The notes under the pieces are model-generated. The model ran no database searches. It was not told the origin of the DNA and saw only the letters and a list, made by a program, of their open reading frames with translations. Below, piece by piece: positions 39,101 through 50,071 of a stretch of 64,000 nucleotides of DNA. How positions within the stretch are numbered: the first letter of the stretch is position 1; every line of letters starts with the position of its first letter. Position numbers and translations under genes: made by a program. The stretch is taken from assembly GCA_933822405.4 (NCBI GenBank), contig CAKOGP040001335.1, forward strand, positions 310,001 to 374,000. Reading direction: 5' to 3'. Source of the stretch: Cylindrotheca closterium. Lineage: Eukaryota; Bacillariophyta; Bacillariophyceae; Bacillariales; Bacillariaceae.

Positions 39101-41261
39101 CTTCGGAGGAGGAGCAAGTACCTCGAAGGGAGGATTTGGAGGTTCAAGCGGGCTCGGAAGCTCGTCCAAGGGAGGCTTGGGAGGTGGAGCATCAAGCTTT
39201 GGTGGATCAAGCACTTCAAACAGTGGGTTTGGCAGCTCATCATCCTCTAAGAGCGGTGAGAAGAAGGGCCTTTTCGGTGGTCTTTTTGGTGGTGGCTCGA
39301 AAAACTCTGCTGGTAATGACCAGAGCAATGGAGGCTTTGGGGGCGGATCGAGCACCTCGAAGGGCGGATTTGGAGGTGGAGCGTCAAGCTTCGGTGGATC
39401 CAGTACTACCTCGACGGGAGGATTTGGAAGTGCTGGTGGTGCAGGTGGGCTCGGAGCCGGTGGAACACCCAGCTTTGGAGGCGAATCAAGCACCTCGAAG
39501 GGCAGTTTTGGAGGCGGAGCGTCAAGCTTCGGAGGAGGAGCAAGTACCTCGAAGGGAGGATTTGGAGGTTCAGGTGGGCTCGGAAGCTCGTCCAAGGGAG
39601 GCTTGGGAGGTGGAGCATCAAGCTTTGGTGGATCAAGCACTTCAAACAGTGGGTTTGGCAGCACATCATCCTCTAAGAGCGGTGAGAAGAAGGGCCTTTT
39701 CGGTGGTCTTTTTGGTGGTGGCTCGAAAAACTCTGCTGGTAATGACCGGAACACTGGAGGCTTTGGGGGCGAATCGAGCACCTCGAAGGGCGGATTTGGA
39801 GGTGGAGCGTCAAGCTTCGGCGGATCCAGTACTACCTCGACGGGAGGATTTGGTAGTGCTGGTGGTGCCAGTGGGCTCGGTTTTGGAGGCTCTGGTGGCG
39901 GTCTCGGAAGTAAAGGCAGCACATCATTTGGCGGTGGCTCCAGCAAAGCAGGCTTCGGTGCTGGCGGTGGCTTAGGAAGCAAAAGTGGAGCCGGTGGGCT
40001 CGGAGCGGGTGGTACACCCAGTTTTGGAAGCTCTGGTGGTGGACTGGGCAGCAAAGGCAGCACGTCATTCGGTGGCGGGTCAAGCACTGGAGGATTTGGC
40101 TCTGGTGGCGGCCTAGGAAGCAAAAGTGGAGCCGGTGGGCTCGGAGCGGGTGGTACACCCAGTTTTGGAAGCTCTGGTGGTGGACTGGGCAGCAAAGGCA
40201 GCACATCATTCGGTGGCGGGTCAAGCACTGGAGGATCTAGCTCTGTTGGCGGACTAGGAAGTAAAAGGTCCGTTCCAGGCAGCACATCGCCCGGGGGTAG
40301 CTCGAGCACAGCAGGGTTTGGCTCTAGTGGTGGCCTTGGAAGTAAGGGATCTGTTCCAGGGAGCACTGGAGGATTTGGCTCTGGCGGTGGGCTGGGAAGT
40401 AAAGGCTCTGTTCCGGGTAGCACATCGTTCGGCGGCAGCTCAAACACAGCTGGCTTTGGCTCCGGTGGCGGAGTTGGAAGTAAGGGATCTGGCGGCACAG
40501 CAGGGTTTGGCTCTGGTGGTGGCCTGGGCAGCAAAGGTTCGGTCCCAGGAAGCACATCCTTCGGTGGTGGCTCTAGCATCGGAGGGTTTGGAGCCAATGC
40601 TGGTGCTAATGGTTCTACAAACGGTTTCGGTTCTAATGGCGGTCCGAATGGTTCTGGCCTCGGTTCCAATAGCGCTGCAAATGGTTCGTCTGCTCTTGGA
40701 GGAGGGCTGTCAACATTTGGCGCATCGGGCACCAGTTCAAGCGCTTTTGGGGGGTCGAATATGAATGGTAGATCAGCGCCAGGGGCGTCATCAACTTCTG
40801 CGTACTCAAACTATGCTGGGGAGCTACAGAATGCTCAAGTCAGTCAAAGTGACAACTGGTACAATGATCGTGGCCAGTATCAGAATTATGGATCGAATCC
40901 TTCCTCACAAGCAACTGTTGACCCTTCAGTCTTTCAGCAAGAGCAGTCGTCGTCTTGGTTTGACAACCGAAAAGGGACGCAATCAATGATGGAGGACACA
41001 AGTGCTAGGTCAGGAGCGACGTATTTTCAACCGAATCAGCCCCAAATGAATCAAGACATGTACTCCTCTTACAATGCCAACGACGCAAACGGTTCATGGT
41101 TCAATGATAGGAATGGGAGTGGGTCACGGTCGATGATGATGGAAGATACTAGCCAAACGGGAAGGGATCCGTCATACAACAATGGATTTAGCCAAGGTGC
41201 TGAATATGGGGATACATCGAATCAGTTTCAATCTCAACAGAATTGGTTTGATGGAAGATAA
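36164..41261 (+). CDS. Repeat protein E: plastid-signal-like, coiled-coil and Gly/Phe-repeat giant protein
   Basis: Two exons, 36164-36761 and 36856-41261, with a 94 bp GTGAGT...CACAG intron, giving 1667 aa. The N-terminus MRFSFVVLSIALL is hydrophobic and a VDAFVNP motif follows at about residue 25. Helical repeats come next (ELLMRQRDKIEQRF, LLFQRDQIEQQLL, REKLRRELEAAEKRRKLLE), a Leu/Gly hydrophobic stretch, LPYLETKIKQAE, and a coiled coil to about residue 600. AQMISGKRPSELEN and a hydrophobic helix (VTATGIGLAAAIYAVATG) lead into about 800 residues of GGFGGGSSTSKGGFGG repeats. The C-terminus has four Trp motifs: NWYNDR, SWFDNR, SWFNDR and NWFDGR at the very end. The MISGK-PS, LPYLE and Trp motifs tie it to A and B. 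Plastid location is inferred; function unknown. Confidence 0.82.
38400..40680 (+). repeat. Gly/Ser/Phe tandem repeats of repeat protein E
   Basis: Diverged short repeats encoding SSFGGSSTSKGGFGG and GLGSKGSTSFGGG types. It includes a large direct duplication of 426 bp: the block encoding SGEKKGLFGGLFGGGSKN occurs at 39251 and again at 39677. Another nearly identical unit recurs at about 39990 and 40130. A long antisense Pro-rich frame is an artefact of this composition. Confidence 0.9.
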
Positions 41262-41633
41262 CGTATAGTGATGTAATAATAGATGATTTTTGAATGTTTC
41301 TGCAATGTGATGAAAAAGATTAGCATGTAAAAAAATGTTGGGGGAGTGGGCATATTTGATATCAAGACGATCAGCGTGCAGCTGGTGTCCGTGAGTAGGT
41401 AGCACTGTTGGGGGAATGGGCATACTTTTCATCGAGACATCTTCAAACACGGATGGATCAGAGTGCACCTTCTGTAGTGCTATCCAGTTCTATAACTTGG
41501 ATGTAAAGACGATGCAATGCTCAAGGCTTGCAAATTTGGAGCAGATTTGGTTCTTTTGGTGTGCATAGTAAACGAGAATCTAATATGCAGTTACTTTATC
41601 TAATATGCAGGGAGAAAATGTGGATCTCTGACT
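41262..41633. other. Convergent intergenic region
   Basis: 372 bp between the ends of repeat protein E and the VWD gene. A near-duplicate 20-mer TGTTGGGGGAGTGGGCATA lies at about 41336 and, with one change, at 41408. Likely 3' UTR. Confidence 0.5.
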
Positions 41634-44600
41634 TTAATACGCACCTGCCATGGTGGTGTCTTGGGTGGCCATGATGTCGTAGATGCAATCCTTTCTGTCG
41701 AGTGGGTCAGTCAAACTTGCACAAGCGGCTTCGGCTTGCTCTTCTGTGACGGAGGACTCGTCTAGGCGTCGACGACGTTCGCCTTGAGGATCTTCGGGCA
41801 TCATACACTTCGTTGGGAACTGCGGCTTCTCAACATCATGGAAGAGCATGTCGTCTGTGGGGCGAACCTGCCATTCGTCTCCGAATTCATGGAAATCGTG
41901 GAGAATTCTGCCATCTCTGGCGAGAGTTTGTCCGGTCTTGAAGTCTCCAAGCATGCCAACAGAGTTGCCATAGGCCTCGGCGGAAGCATTTTTGAATTCA
42001 ACAGCGACAAATTCCTTCCAGGTGGTGATTTGAATCTTTTGACCAGGGTACTTGGAATCCAAGTCGATGATGAAACGGTTCTTCATGAATCGCCCAGTTC
42101 CCTTCTTCAACGTGATAGGGAATCCACCAATAGTCTTGATCTCCTTTTGAAATTCAAAATTGTGCCAATATCTCAAAGTGTTCGCTTCGTCACCAGTACC
42201 TTGGACTTCGAGGATGTCATCTCCAATTCGAATGGCCGCGCTTCTAATGTAGCTCCAGAAACGAACAAGCTTGGTTCGGATTTGAACATCAAGACCAAGT
42301 CCATCAGCGAACGTTGGGTTACGATTGAGAACCAAATCACATTGCGAGTGATACTCAAAGTGTTCGTTCTTCCACGTCTTGACTGTTGGCGGATACAAAT
42401 GGGATGAAAGGCGTGAGTAATTGAATACCAATCAATACATTTCGATGCGGGTCAAGTAAACTTACAGTGTGGATCACCACGGCTTCCGGCATCAGGAGGA
42501 GGAACGGTCTCTTCTTCTGGCTCATCAATGTCTGCAGTATCAGTTGGGGTTGTCTCTTCTTCTGGCTCATCGACTTCTTCAGTGTCAGTGGTTTCTTCGT
42601 CCTCAACGTCTTCAAAGGTGTTTCCGTTTCCGTTTGTACTTAGATCCGACTCCTTGGTTGGTCCAGAAGTTGGTCCAGAAGTTGGTCCGGATGTTGGTCC
42701 GGATGTTGGTCCAGAAGTTGGTCCGGATGTTGGACTAGAAGTCGGAGGAGAAGTGATAACAGCAGTCTCGGTATTTTGGATCACTTCCTTGTACTCTTCA
42801 CAAGCTCCTTCGCCGAAGAAATCACATTCGAGGACGCAACCATACTCGACTTCGCCATCGATGGTACAATTACTGATGAGTTCTGGGTCAGCATTCTCAA
42901 TGATATCGTCCAGAGTATCATCATACTGTTCTGGATTGCACTTGTCAAAAGTCGAAAAGCTATTGCCACCCTGGTAGGTAAAGTGAGAATCGTCAGCACT
43001 TTCCAAACACCAAGTCAACGAGTAGTCGTAAGCTTTTTGAGTGCGTCGATCCTTATTCTTCGGTGGAATCGGAACGGGAGTGCCACTGTGGTCGTGCCAG
43101 TCATTCATAGGTGCACCATCAGGTTGGCCTAGAATACCGACCAAGGTCTCATCACAGCGACAATCAGAAAGGATGTAGTTCACGGAAAAGTGACAGGTGT
43201 TTCTCCAGGTCTTGACTTGCAAGTCGAGTCTCAAGTTAGTGGAAGGGTACTCGAGAACAATGCGCTTCCGATTGACTTGAACGGTAACGTCGGTGGAACC
43301 AGTTCCAGTGGTAATGTCGCGGTACACTCCATCGACAAACAATTGGACTGGACACTTGCCGATTCCAACAGATGGACCATCAACTGGACGAGCCAAGGAA
43401 ATTTGGACAACAGGAAGGTTCTTGGAGCTATCTTCGTGGACTACGACTGCTGTGGTGACGGCTGGTCCTTTGGGATGATTTTCAACAATTTCAGTACGAG
43501 CTTGAATCTCAAAGTCAGTACTCAAGGACTTCAAGAAGGTGAGCTCCCCGATGACATGGACGTCATATGTGCTGCACAATTCAAGAGAAAACAAAGGTCA
43601 GTCACCGCAAAAACAGGAAAACATGTCATCAAAGCAAGTAAGCAAACTTACACTCCATCGAACGTGATAATGTGCGGATCACCCCAGCCTCTGGCTTTGC
43701 AGACAGGACAAGCAGGGTTCGGGCCTTCTTCATCGCTCACTGTGGTAATGCAAAGAAAGCAAAGTGAGAAGTGAATGAACAAATACACCAGGCTGGGACT
43801 TGATGCAGTGTTTGCTTACCAGTGATGTTGACTTCCGACACCAAACCGTTGTTGATGCTAGAAGCCTGAGTGCTGAGAGTGTTCAAAGTAGTGACATTGG
43901 GAGCCTTCCAATCATCTTCGGCATACAGCTCGGCTTCACGAGTGTTGCTGACTTTGTTGGAATCTTCTTCTTCATCGCTGAATCCTTCGACGGCATCCTC
44001 AAGGTCGACAACTTCGCCAGCTTCTTCAGTCATGTTCTTGAGAACGGCTACATCAGCGATACATTCCTCTGGATTCTCAACCTTGTTGCACAATTCCTTG
44101 ATGCTGTCAGGCAAGGCAGCAATCATTTCTTCGTACGCACGTGGATCAAAAGAATCATCAGCGCACTTGTTATGGGCAGTGTAGGTGTCATCTCCGTACA
44201 GGGTGCTCGAACGGGGAACACACCAGTTCTCACGGCAGTAACTAGTTCCTTCGGAACGCAACTTGGATCGACTGCCGACAGGGACGGGAAGAAGAGACGG
44301 AGTCGAGGTACTTGTCATCCAATCATCGGTCTTGTCCCCGTTGGGGGATCCAAAGAGACCGACAATGTCACCACCGTGGTTTTGAGGAGTGACACAGATG
44401 TTGGCTCGCATGCGGCATCCAAATTTCGAGAAACTTCCTGAGTGTGTCAAGATCTCGATACGGGTTTGGTAATCAGGGAAGGTGACGACCACTGCCTTTT
44501 CGTTGGTGTACACATTGGCTTCTCCGGGGTAGTTCTGCATGAAATAGTCGACAATTTCATCCGCTGCAATCTCAATCTCGTTCTCTCCGAGAGTGTACGA

Positions 44601-45566
44601 GAAGCTGCACTGCCCATTCGCATCTGGCATGTCTGGGATGGTAATGTGAAGGACAGGGACGTTCTCATCAACCAGAATGGCAACGGATCGTGTGACAGAA
44701 GGTCCAGTACGACTACCACCAGTATCTTCAAAGACTCCGTGAATGGCAAGTGGGTCGGGACCATTGGACTTGACGAGGACGTACTCTCCGCGACCTTGGC
44801 AATCGTATTTGAGTTTATCAAACGTGATAAAGTGGGGATCTCCCCAGACAACACCTGTAGGCCCTTCGCAAACGGGCTTGTAGTCAGCAGGAGATAGAAT
44901 GGAGTAGGTGTTACTGCTCGATTTGCTGGCGAATCCATCGCTCCATTTACAGAGTTTGCAGGTTCCAGCGCCAGTGGGGCTAAAGTCCAGATCGCTCACG
45001 GAAAAGTAACCGCATCCTTGAGTATCCTTGCACTTGGTGTGGCACTCTGCTTGAGTAAGACCAGGAATGGGGCTCCCATATTGCTGGGAGCCACAGTCGC
45101 GCTTGGCGGCCACCTTGGTGAACTGCCAATCATCAGGAGTCTCGATTTCATAAACAGTGAATGGCTCGTGGTCATCGTAGCCATATTGGTGACCATTGCA
45201 ACCCATGCACTATCAGGTTGGAGAAAAGTAAACGTACAAACACCAGTTAGCTAGAGAAACGAAACAACAAACGAAACGAGAAAGACGAACAGCAGCATTT
45301 CGTACCATCCATTGGTTGTTATAAAATCCATAGGAAACATGCTTGCAGTTTTGGATGCTCTTGCACTTTTCAACACAATCTTCAATTTTGTCATCCGAAT
45401 CGCTCGTGGAATACTTGAAGAGACGAGTGCTGTCATAGGGGCACTTTTTCCCCTTGCCAATCTTAATGCCGTTTTCATCTTGCAATTCCCAGAAAGGCTG
45501 GCCATCAACAGCCGCCGCAGTTTGGAGGACCGACAACGCGGTCAGTAGGAGGAGGAAGAGTTTCAT
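41634..45566 (-). CDS. Secreted protein with two Cys-rich PAN-like segments and three VWD domains
   Basis: Five exons, 45566-45306, 45209-43820, 43739-43652, 43571-42466 and 42382-41634, with introns of 80-96 bp, all GT-AG; frames join exactly to 1197 aa. Signal peptide at residues 1-19 (MKLFLLLLTALSVLQTAAA). Two Cys-rich PAN/apple-like segments follow (CVEKCKSIQNCKHVSY; CHTKCKDTQGCGYF). Three von Willebrand type D domains begin at WGDPHFITF (about 207), WGDPHIITFDG (about 565) and GDPHFKTW (about 945); each has a GLFGSPNG / GILGQPDG / GMLGDFKTG turn. A (PTSG)6 linker lies between the second and third. VWD proteins are extracellular, Ca-dependent and often adhesive or wall-associated. Without a membrane anchor this is probably a secreted adhesion or matrix protein (inference). 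Confidence 0.85.
42655..42735 (-). repeat. Pro-Thr-Ser-Gly coding repeat
   Basis: Tandem 12-bp units (GTTGGTCCAGAA / GTTGGTCCGGAT on the plus strand) encode a PTSG repeat, a typical O-glycosylated linker of secreted diatom proteins. Confidence 0.85.
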
Positions 45567-46290
45567 AGTTTTTAACTTTTTATGAAGAGTGCCCCCGACA
45601 CCCACAATCCCGATTCACAATCCCGATAGAACGGCACACACGATCAATCACTTTGTGAAGAGGTCATTCATGGTCTTGCTCAGAAACCATAATCTATTAA
45701 GAGTGACTCTGTGTTTTAAATAGTTTTAAAACAACTATGCACCGTGTCGCTATGTAAGCGAGTCGTTGTGAATTAAATTACCTCTCATTTTAAAACCTAA
45801 GCCCTCTTGCCTGTTCCATCTAGGAAAAAGAGTCATTTCGATTAAATAGAAGAAAGATAACAATATCGCACGGATCAGAATCATCTTACAGAGCGGCCAA
45901 AAATGGACATGGTGAACAGGACTGGAGCGTCCAAAAAACGAATACCAGTACAGTACTGTAGGTGTGGTACCATGTACCCGCGGTACCTGGTACCGGTGTC
46001 TGTGAAGAAAGACTAAAATAAAAAATCTCTAAACTGAAAACGGACAGACCTTAAAGGACTACATCTGTCTTCGGAAACCGATTCGTGATCGATTGATCGA
46101 TTCATCATTCATTCACATTGCTGTAATTCCGGGTCCCTTTTCGATTCCTAACGAAGCATCGAGATCCCGCATTCAATACCGGTAGATAGGAAAGATAATA
46201 TCGAGTAAGAGTGACTGTCCCTTTCCAAACCAACCGACTCACTTACACACCAACACATTCATACAAGACATCTTTGAAATCAAATACATC
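45567..46290. other. Divergent intergenic region
   Basis: 724 bp between the VWD gene and CSN3. It has a cluster of GGTACC-type palindromes at about 45946-46000 (CAGTACAGTACTG, GGTACCATGTACC, GGTACCTGGTACCGG) and TACCGGTA at 46177-46184. No gene was seen. Confidence 0.55.
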
Positions 46291-47860
46291 ATGGCAGACC
46301 ATCTAGCTGAAATAGCGGCGGACGCAGCGTACCGAATCTCATCCTCGTCTAACTTGGTTCTCCCACCCGAATTCGTTCAAGACCCGTCTTCCTTTTTGAC
46401 CATGATTGCTTCAGAACCTCCTTCTCATGAAGCCTTGCGGAAACTTGCTGGACCCGTAGCATCTTGGTTATCTAATCCCAATTCGGCTGAAGCGGCCTCC
46501 CAAGTTTCTAGCCTCTATCTTAAAGCTGCGGCAACCCAACTGAAGGTGGAAACGACGTCGGATGGAGCTACGGTAGCAGCGGCAAGAAAGGCGGCACGCA
46601 GTGGGCGAATGGAAGAAATGGAAATGCTACACATTCAACACAAGGCAGAAGTAGTAGATGTACGTTCAACCGATTGGGAAATGGATTGTTTTCTTGCCAT
46701 GTCTTTGTGAAATGAAATCTAATATGTTGCAAAACTATTTCTCTCTCTCTCTCTCTCTCTATTCGATACTAAAGGCCGTGGGTGTGGCTGCTGCTCACTG
46801 TATGTCCAATCGGATATCCATTTCAAGTTCAGGTATCATTCCTTCCCTCGCACAAATCATGCTCAATGCTCCCAATGAATTGCTGTCAGCCAGTGTGGAA
46901 TTTCTCCAATGCTCTTTGCTTGCGGAGCAGTACCGATATGCTGCCCGCTTGCTCCAAGGAACTTGGCCACGACCTGGGGAAGGATCTAGTGTCAAACAAG
47001 TCTTGCGATATTATCATTTGCGAGGCATGATTCATCTAGGTTGCAACGACCTCGTTATGGCCCATCGATGCTTTTGGACTTGCCTTTCCATTCCTTCTGA
47101 TTCCTTGTCCAAGATTACCTTCGAGGCCTGGAAAAAGATGGTTCTTGTGCAATGTCTCACGGCGAAACAACCCCAAGCCAAGGGGATGATGCGTACCCCC
47201 AAATCAATGCCCAGTGTCTTGGTGAAACTATTGTCGTCCTACAAGGATGGGAGCCCCGCCAGCCAGACAAAACCAGCTCGTGCTGTCGGTTCCGAATCAG
47301 CCGGTGAACGACGTCCTTCCCAACGACTTTCGTCTCAACGACTTGATCAATTGACTGCTCAAGAGGCACTTTCCTCGTACATGAGCTTGGTGGATGCCTT
47401 TGGTCAGCGTGACAAGGCCAAATTCATGTCGATCATGCAAGAAAAAGAAGCCATGTTTACAGAAGACCGTAACATGGGCCTGGTGCATCAGTGTCTGAGC
47501 CAATTGGTTCGTAACCAAGTGGTCCACTTGAGTAATATCTATTCCGTCGTTCCCGTGTCCAAGGTTGTCAGCATTTTGGGACTTGAGAATGAATCGCAAG
47601 TGCCCACCATTCTGTTGGAATCCAAGGTGCCGTGTCAAATTCAACCAGATGGCATGGTGGTCTTTGACGACAATATAGTCGCTGAGAAGAATCCATCCTT
47701 GGTGGACTTTGCCGAATGGATGGAGCTGTTAGAAAAGGTCCAACAATTGGACATTTCCATGCTGACTAGTGCCAAATATCATGCCTTGCTGCAAAAGGAA
47801 AATGCCAATCGCAAGGATGCGCCAGGAGTGGGAGGCCCACAGGGAGTTGAGGACCTTTGA
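46291..47860 (+). CDS. CSN3: COP9 signalosome subunit 3
   Basis: Two exons, 46291-46659 and 46775-47860, intron 115 bp, total 484 aa. The intron ends in a CT-repeat polypyrimidine tract and AAAG. The protein is an all-helical subunit of the COP9 signalosome, which removes Nedd8 from cullins and so controls CRL ubiquitin ligases. Family features seen are the N-terminal helical repeats with AARLLQGTWPRPG and VLRYYHLRGMIHLGCNDLVMA, and the C-terminal PCI/winged-helix part with YMSLVDAFGQRDKAKF, LVRNQVVHLSNIYSVVPVSKV and the ending IQPDGMVVFDD. Length is near the usual 400-450. The start ATG has no in-frame upstream alternative with homology. Confidence 0.85.
46741..46762 (+). repeat. (CT)11 microsatellite as intron polypyrimidine tract
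   Basis: Perfect CT run in the CSN3 intron, about 12 bp before the AG acceptor at 46773-46774. Confidence 0.9.
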
Positions 47861-48361
47861 GTATATTGAAGGGAAAGCATAGCTCAAACGAAAGTATAGA
47901 ATATTTTTGGATTCCATCATGTCCCTTTTGTTCTTTTGATGTCCCGTACCATGAATACTTGCGCTTGTGCTGTACCGGTACAATAGGCCCGAGAATTCAG
48001 AACTGGACACCGTCGTAGGAAGGACCGGTCGGCGGAATCGAATGAATTTTAGAGACGCGACGACGAAGTTTGAAGTCAATAACCGATACGAACCCGCTGG
48101 TAACATCGTACCTTACAAGTACCGATACGAGTATGACTGAAACAATGTGCGGTTTCTTACACCAGAATATCTGTTAAAACTGCATGCACTGTTTCGGACG
48201 ACTATTTTGTTGTCCACGATCTTCACGATATCTAAAAGGCAATCAGGGTAAAATGCCATTAGTCCTATTATTTGGGAAGGATCATCCATAAACTTTCTTC
48301 ACATCCTCGTTGAGTATTCAGATTGTTGCAAAAGAGCAGTTCTTTCAGAGAAGTGAACATC
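47861..48361. other. Intergenic region
   Basis: 501 bp between CSN3 and the next plus-strand gene, with TACCGGTA at 47973-47980. No gene was recognised. Confidence 0.5.
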
Positions 48362-49723
48362 ATGGTGCGGCTGATTTCTCGAACCATTTCTGGAGCTCAG
48401 TTTTTGGTGATGCTGTTATCCGTCATGGCGACATTTGTTCATAGTGACGAAGAGCAAGGAAACATGGAGGAGTCTATTGCTGTTGCCGAAAAGCATCCCT
48501 CTGGTGTAAAGCCTTATTTCGTATTTTCAACAATTTCAATCGCTTGCATGGGGGAAATTGAAATGTTATGTGCGGGTGCCGAGGATGTGGAAGATCTCCC
48601 GTGTCCCAGCGAGATTGAATCAATGCCATTCGAAAGTTGCAAGACGAATAGTTGTTTGTACTTGCACAGCATGTTGGAGGTGTTGGACAAAAAAGATCCA
48701 GCGGGGGTAGTGCATAGAGTGGAACTCGTTCAGAAAATGTCCAAAAACAGTAATGTCAAAATATCTCAGGAATGCCAAACTTCGGTGTTTGAGTACATTA
48801 GGGCGCAGGAGTTCCTTCGAATATTGGAAAGCGGGCCCCAGAACTGGATGGAGAGGGTGCAGTTACTGGAAGTCAGGGCAAATATGATCTCCCTTTGGTT
48901 TATGGGAGCCATATTTAACCCCATGTCATTGTTGTTCCACTGCTGGGTCGTGCTGTTCGTAGCATATAAAGGTTTCAAAAGCTATCGATTTCTAAAGCAA
49001 GTAAAAGAAGAACGACAATGCGTCTTGGAATGTGTGCTAGCCAATGAAGGCATGAAGACCCGTTTGGAAGAACTCACAAATCAGAAACTTGACATATCCC
49101 CTTATTCATTGACTTGGGATCTACAAAGCCAGACACAGCAGTTTGCCAAAGTTAGCAACCAAGTGAAGGTATTGCGAGCCATTTATTCGGATCCCGATTT
49201 AAAATTGCAATTCAGGTTGCTAGATAGATTTGTCCAGTCGGACCTGATTATGTCGCTGACTCCTCCGGTAAACTCCCGAACATTGGAACGCGGATTCAAT
49301 CCTCCACGACCCTGGTTCTCGCCACGCCCAGCTACCAAATTCTCCCTCTTCTACGCTGGATATGTCTTTTTCGTGATGGATCTAAATCTCCCACCGTGGA
49401 TGAAATTGCTTGTGGAAGTATGTGCTGTCAAACTGGTCATATCGAGTGCTCGGAAAGCATATGGGACTCCAGGTGGGTACCGGAAATCGACCTGTTGCCA
49501 TTGTGGCAAAACAAGTTTGCAAGCTGATGACAAAAAGAACGAAGATGTCGATTGTCTCGTTTGTTCTGGCACCGGGGTGTGTCATTTGGCCTGCACGGTT
49601 TGTGAACAACGGTTGCAAACGCTATTTCCCAGCAACAACGTGTTCCTACCAGGGGACGCTCCACCAGGATATGCCCCCGTACCTGCACCCTTGCATACAA
49701 GGACACATGGCCGTTTGTATTAG
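48362..49723 (+). CDS. Unknown membrane protein with Cys-rich C-terminal cluster
   Basis: Single exon, 453 aa, ATG at 48362 (MVRLISRTIS). A signal peptide or signal anchor at about residues 8-28 is followed by a luminal region with conserved-looking cysteines (CMGEIEMLC, LPCPSE, CKTNSCLYL). One clear transmembrane helix lies at about residues 190-210 (FNPMSLLFHCWVVLFVAY) and a hydrophobic stretch near 340-360. Near the end CCHCGKTS, DCLVCSGTG, CHLACTVCEQ form a four-pair CxxC-like array, probably zinc binding. I do not recognise the family. It is followed by a Pro-rich tail and a convergent gene. Confidence 0.7.
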   Translation: MVRLISRTISGAQFLVMLLSVMATFVHSDEEQGNMEESIAVAEKHPSGVKPYFVFSTISIACMGEIEMLCAGAEDVEDLPCPSEIESMPFESCKTNSCLYLHSMLEVLDKKDPAGVVHRVELVQKMSKNSNVKISQECQTSVFEYIRAQEFLRILESGPQNWMERVQLLEVRANMISLWFMGAIFNPMSLLFHCWVVLFVAYKGFKSYRFLKQVKEERQCVLECVLANEGMKTRLEELTNQKLDISPYSLTWDLQSQTQQFAKVSNQVKVLRAIYSDPDLKLQFRLLDRFVQSDLIMSLTPPVNSRTLERGFNPPRPWFSPRPATKFSLFYAGYVFFVMDLNLPPWMKLLVEVCAVKLVISSARKAYGTPGGYRKSTCCHCGKTSLQADDKKNEDVDCLVCSGTGVCHLACTVCEQRLQTLFPSNNVFLPGDAPPGYAPVPAPLHTRTHGRLY

Positions 49724-50071
49724 CAGTGGTGTCTATTGGATTTTGCTAAGCTAGAAAGTCAAAGTAGTGGTTTGTACAGCAAAGAACATTTTTGGATTCC
49801 ATAATTGTTTGCGAAAGTGCCGTTTGTACTGTAGTACCATTTCTTCCTTTCGTCACGGAATGGATGGTCTCGTTCCAGTTTTACTTCCATGAATATTGGA
49901 TACATTTTACGAATTGATATACCGTACATGCATAGCAATAGCATTTTCAGGAGTATGGTTGGTTGGTTGGATGGTCTAGTTTACTTTATTGTAGAGTACC
50001 GTTTACAAAATGACATACATACATATAGCAAGCATGCTTGTTGTTGAAAAGAAGAAAGAGTGTGCTGCTGC
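49724..50071. other. Convergent intergenic region
   Basis: 348 bp between the ends of two convergent genes. Only spurious short frames were seen. Likely 3' UTRs. Confidence 0.5.

Noticed and set aside
38297..40732. 811-codon minus-strand Pro-rich frame antisense to repeat protein E
   Set aside because: Gly/Ser codons read in reverse give Pro/Leu repeats without stops; no signal or domain.
2850..41261. Reading A and E as FG-nucleoporins
   Set aside because: The signal peptide with AF motif and the hydrophobic helices do not fit a soluble nuclear pore FG protein; FG content alone is not sufficient.
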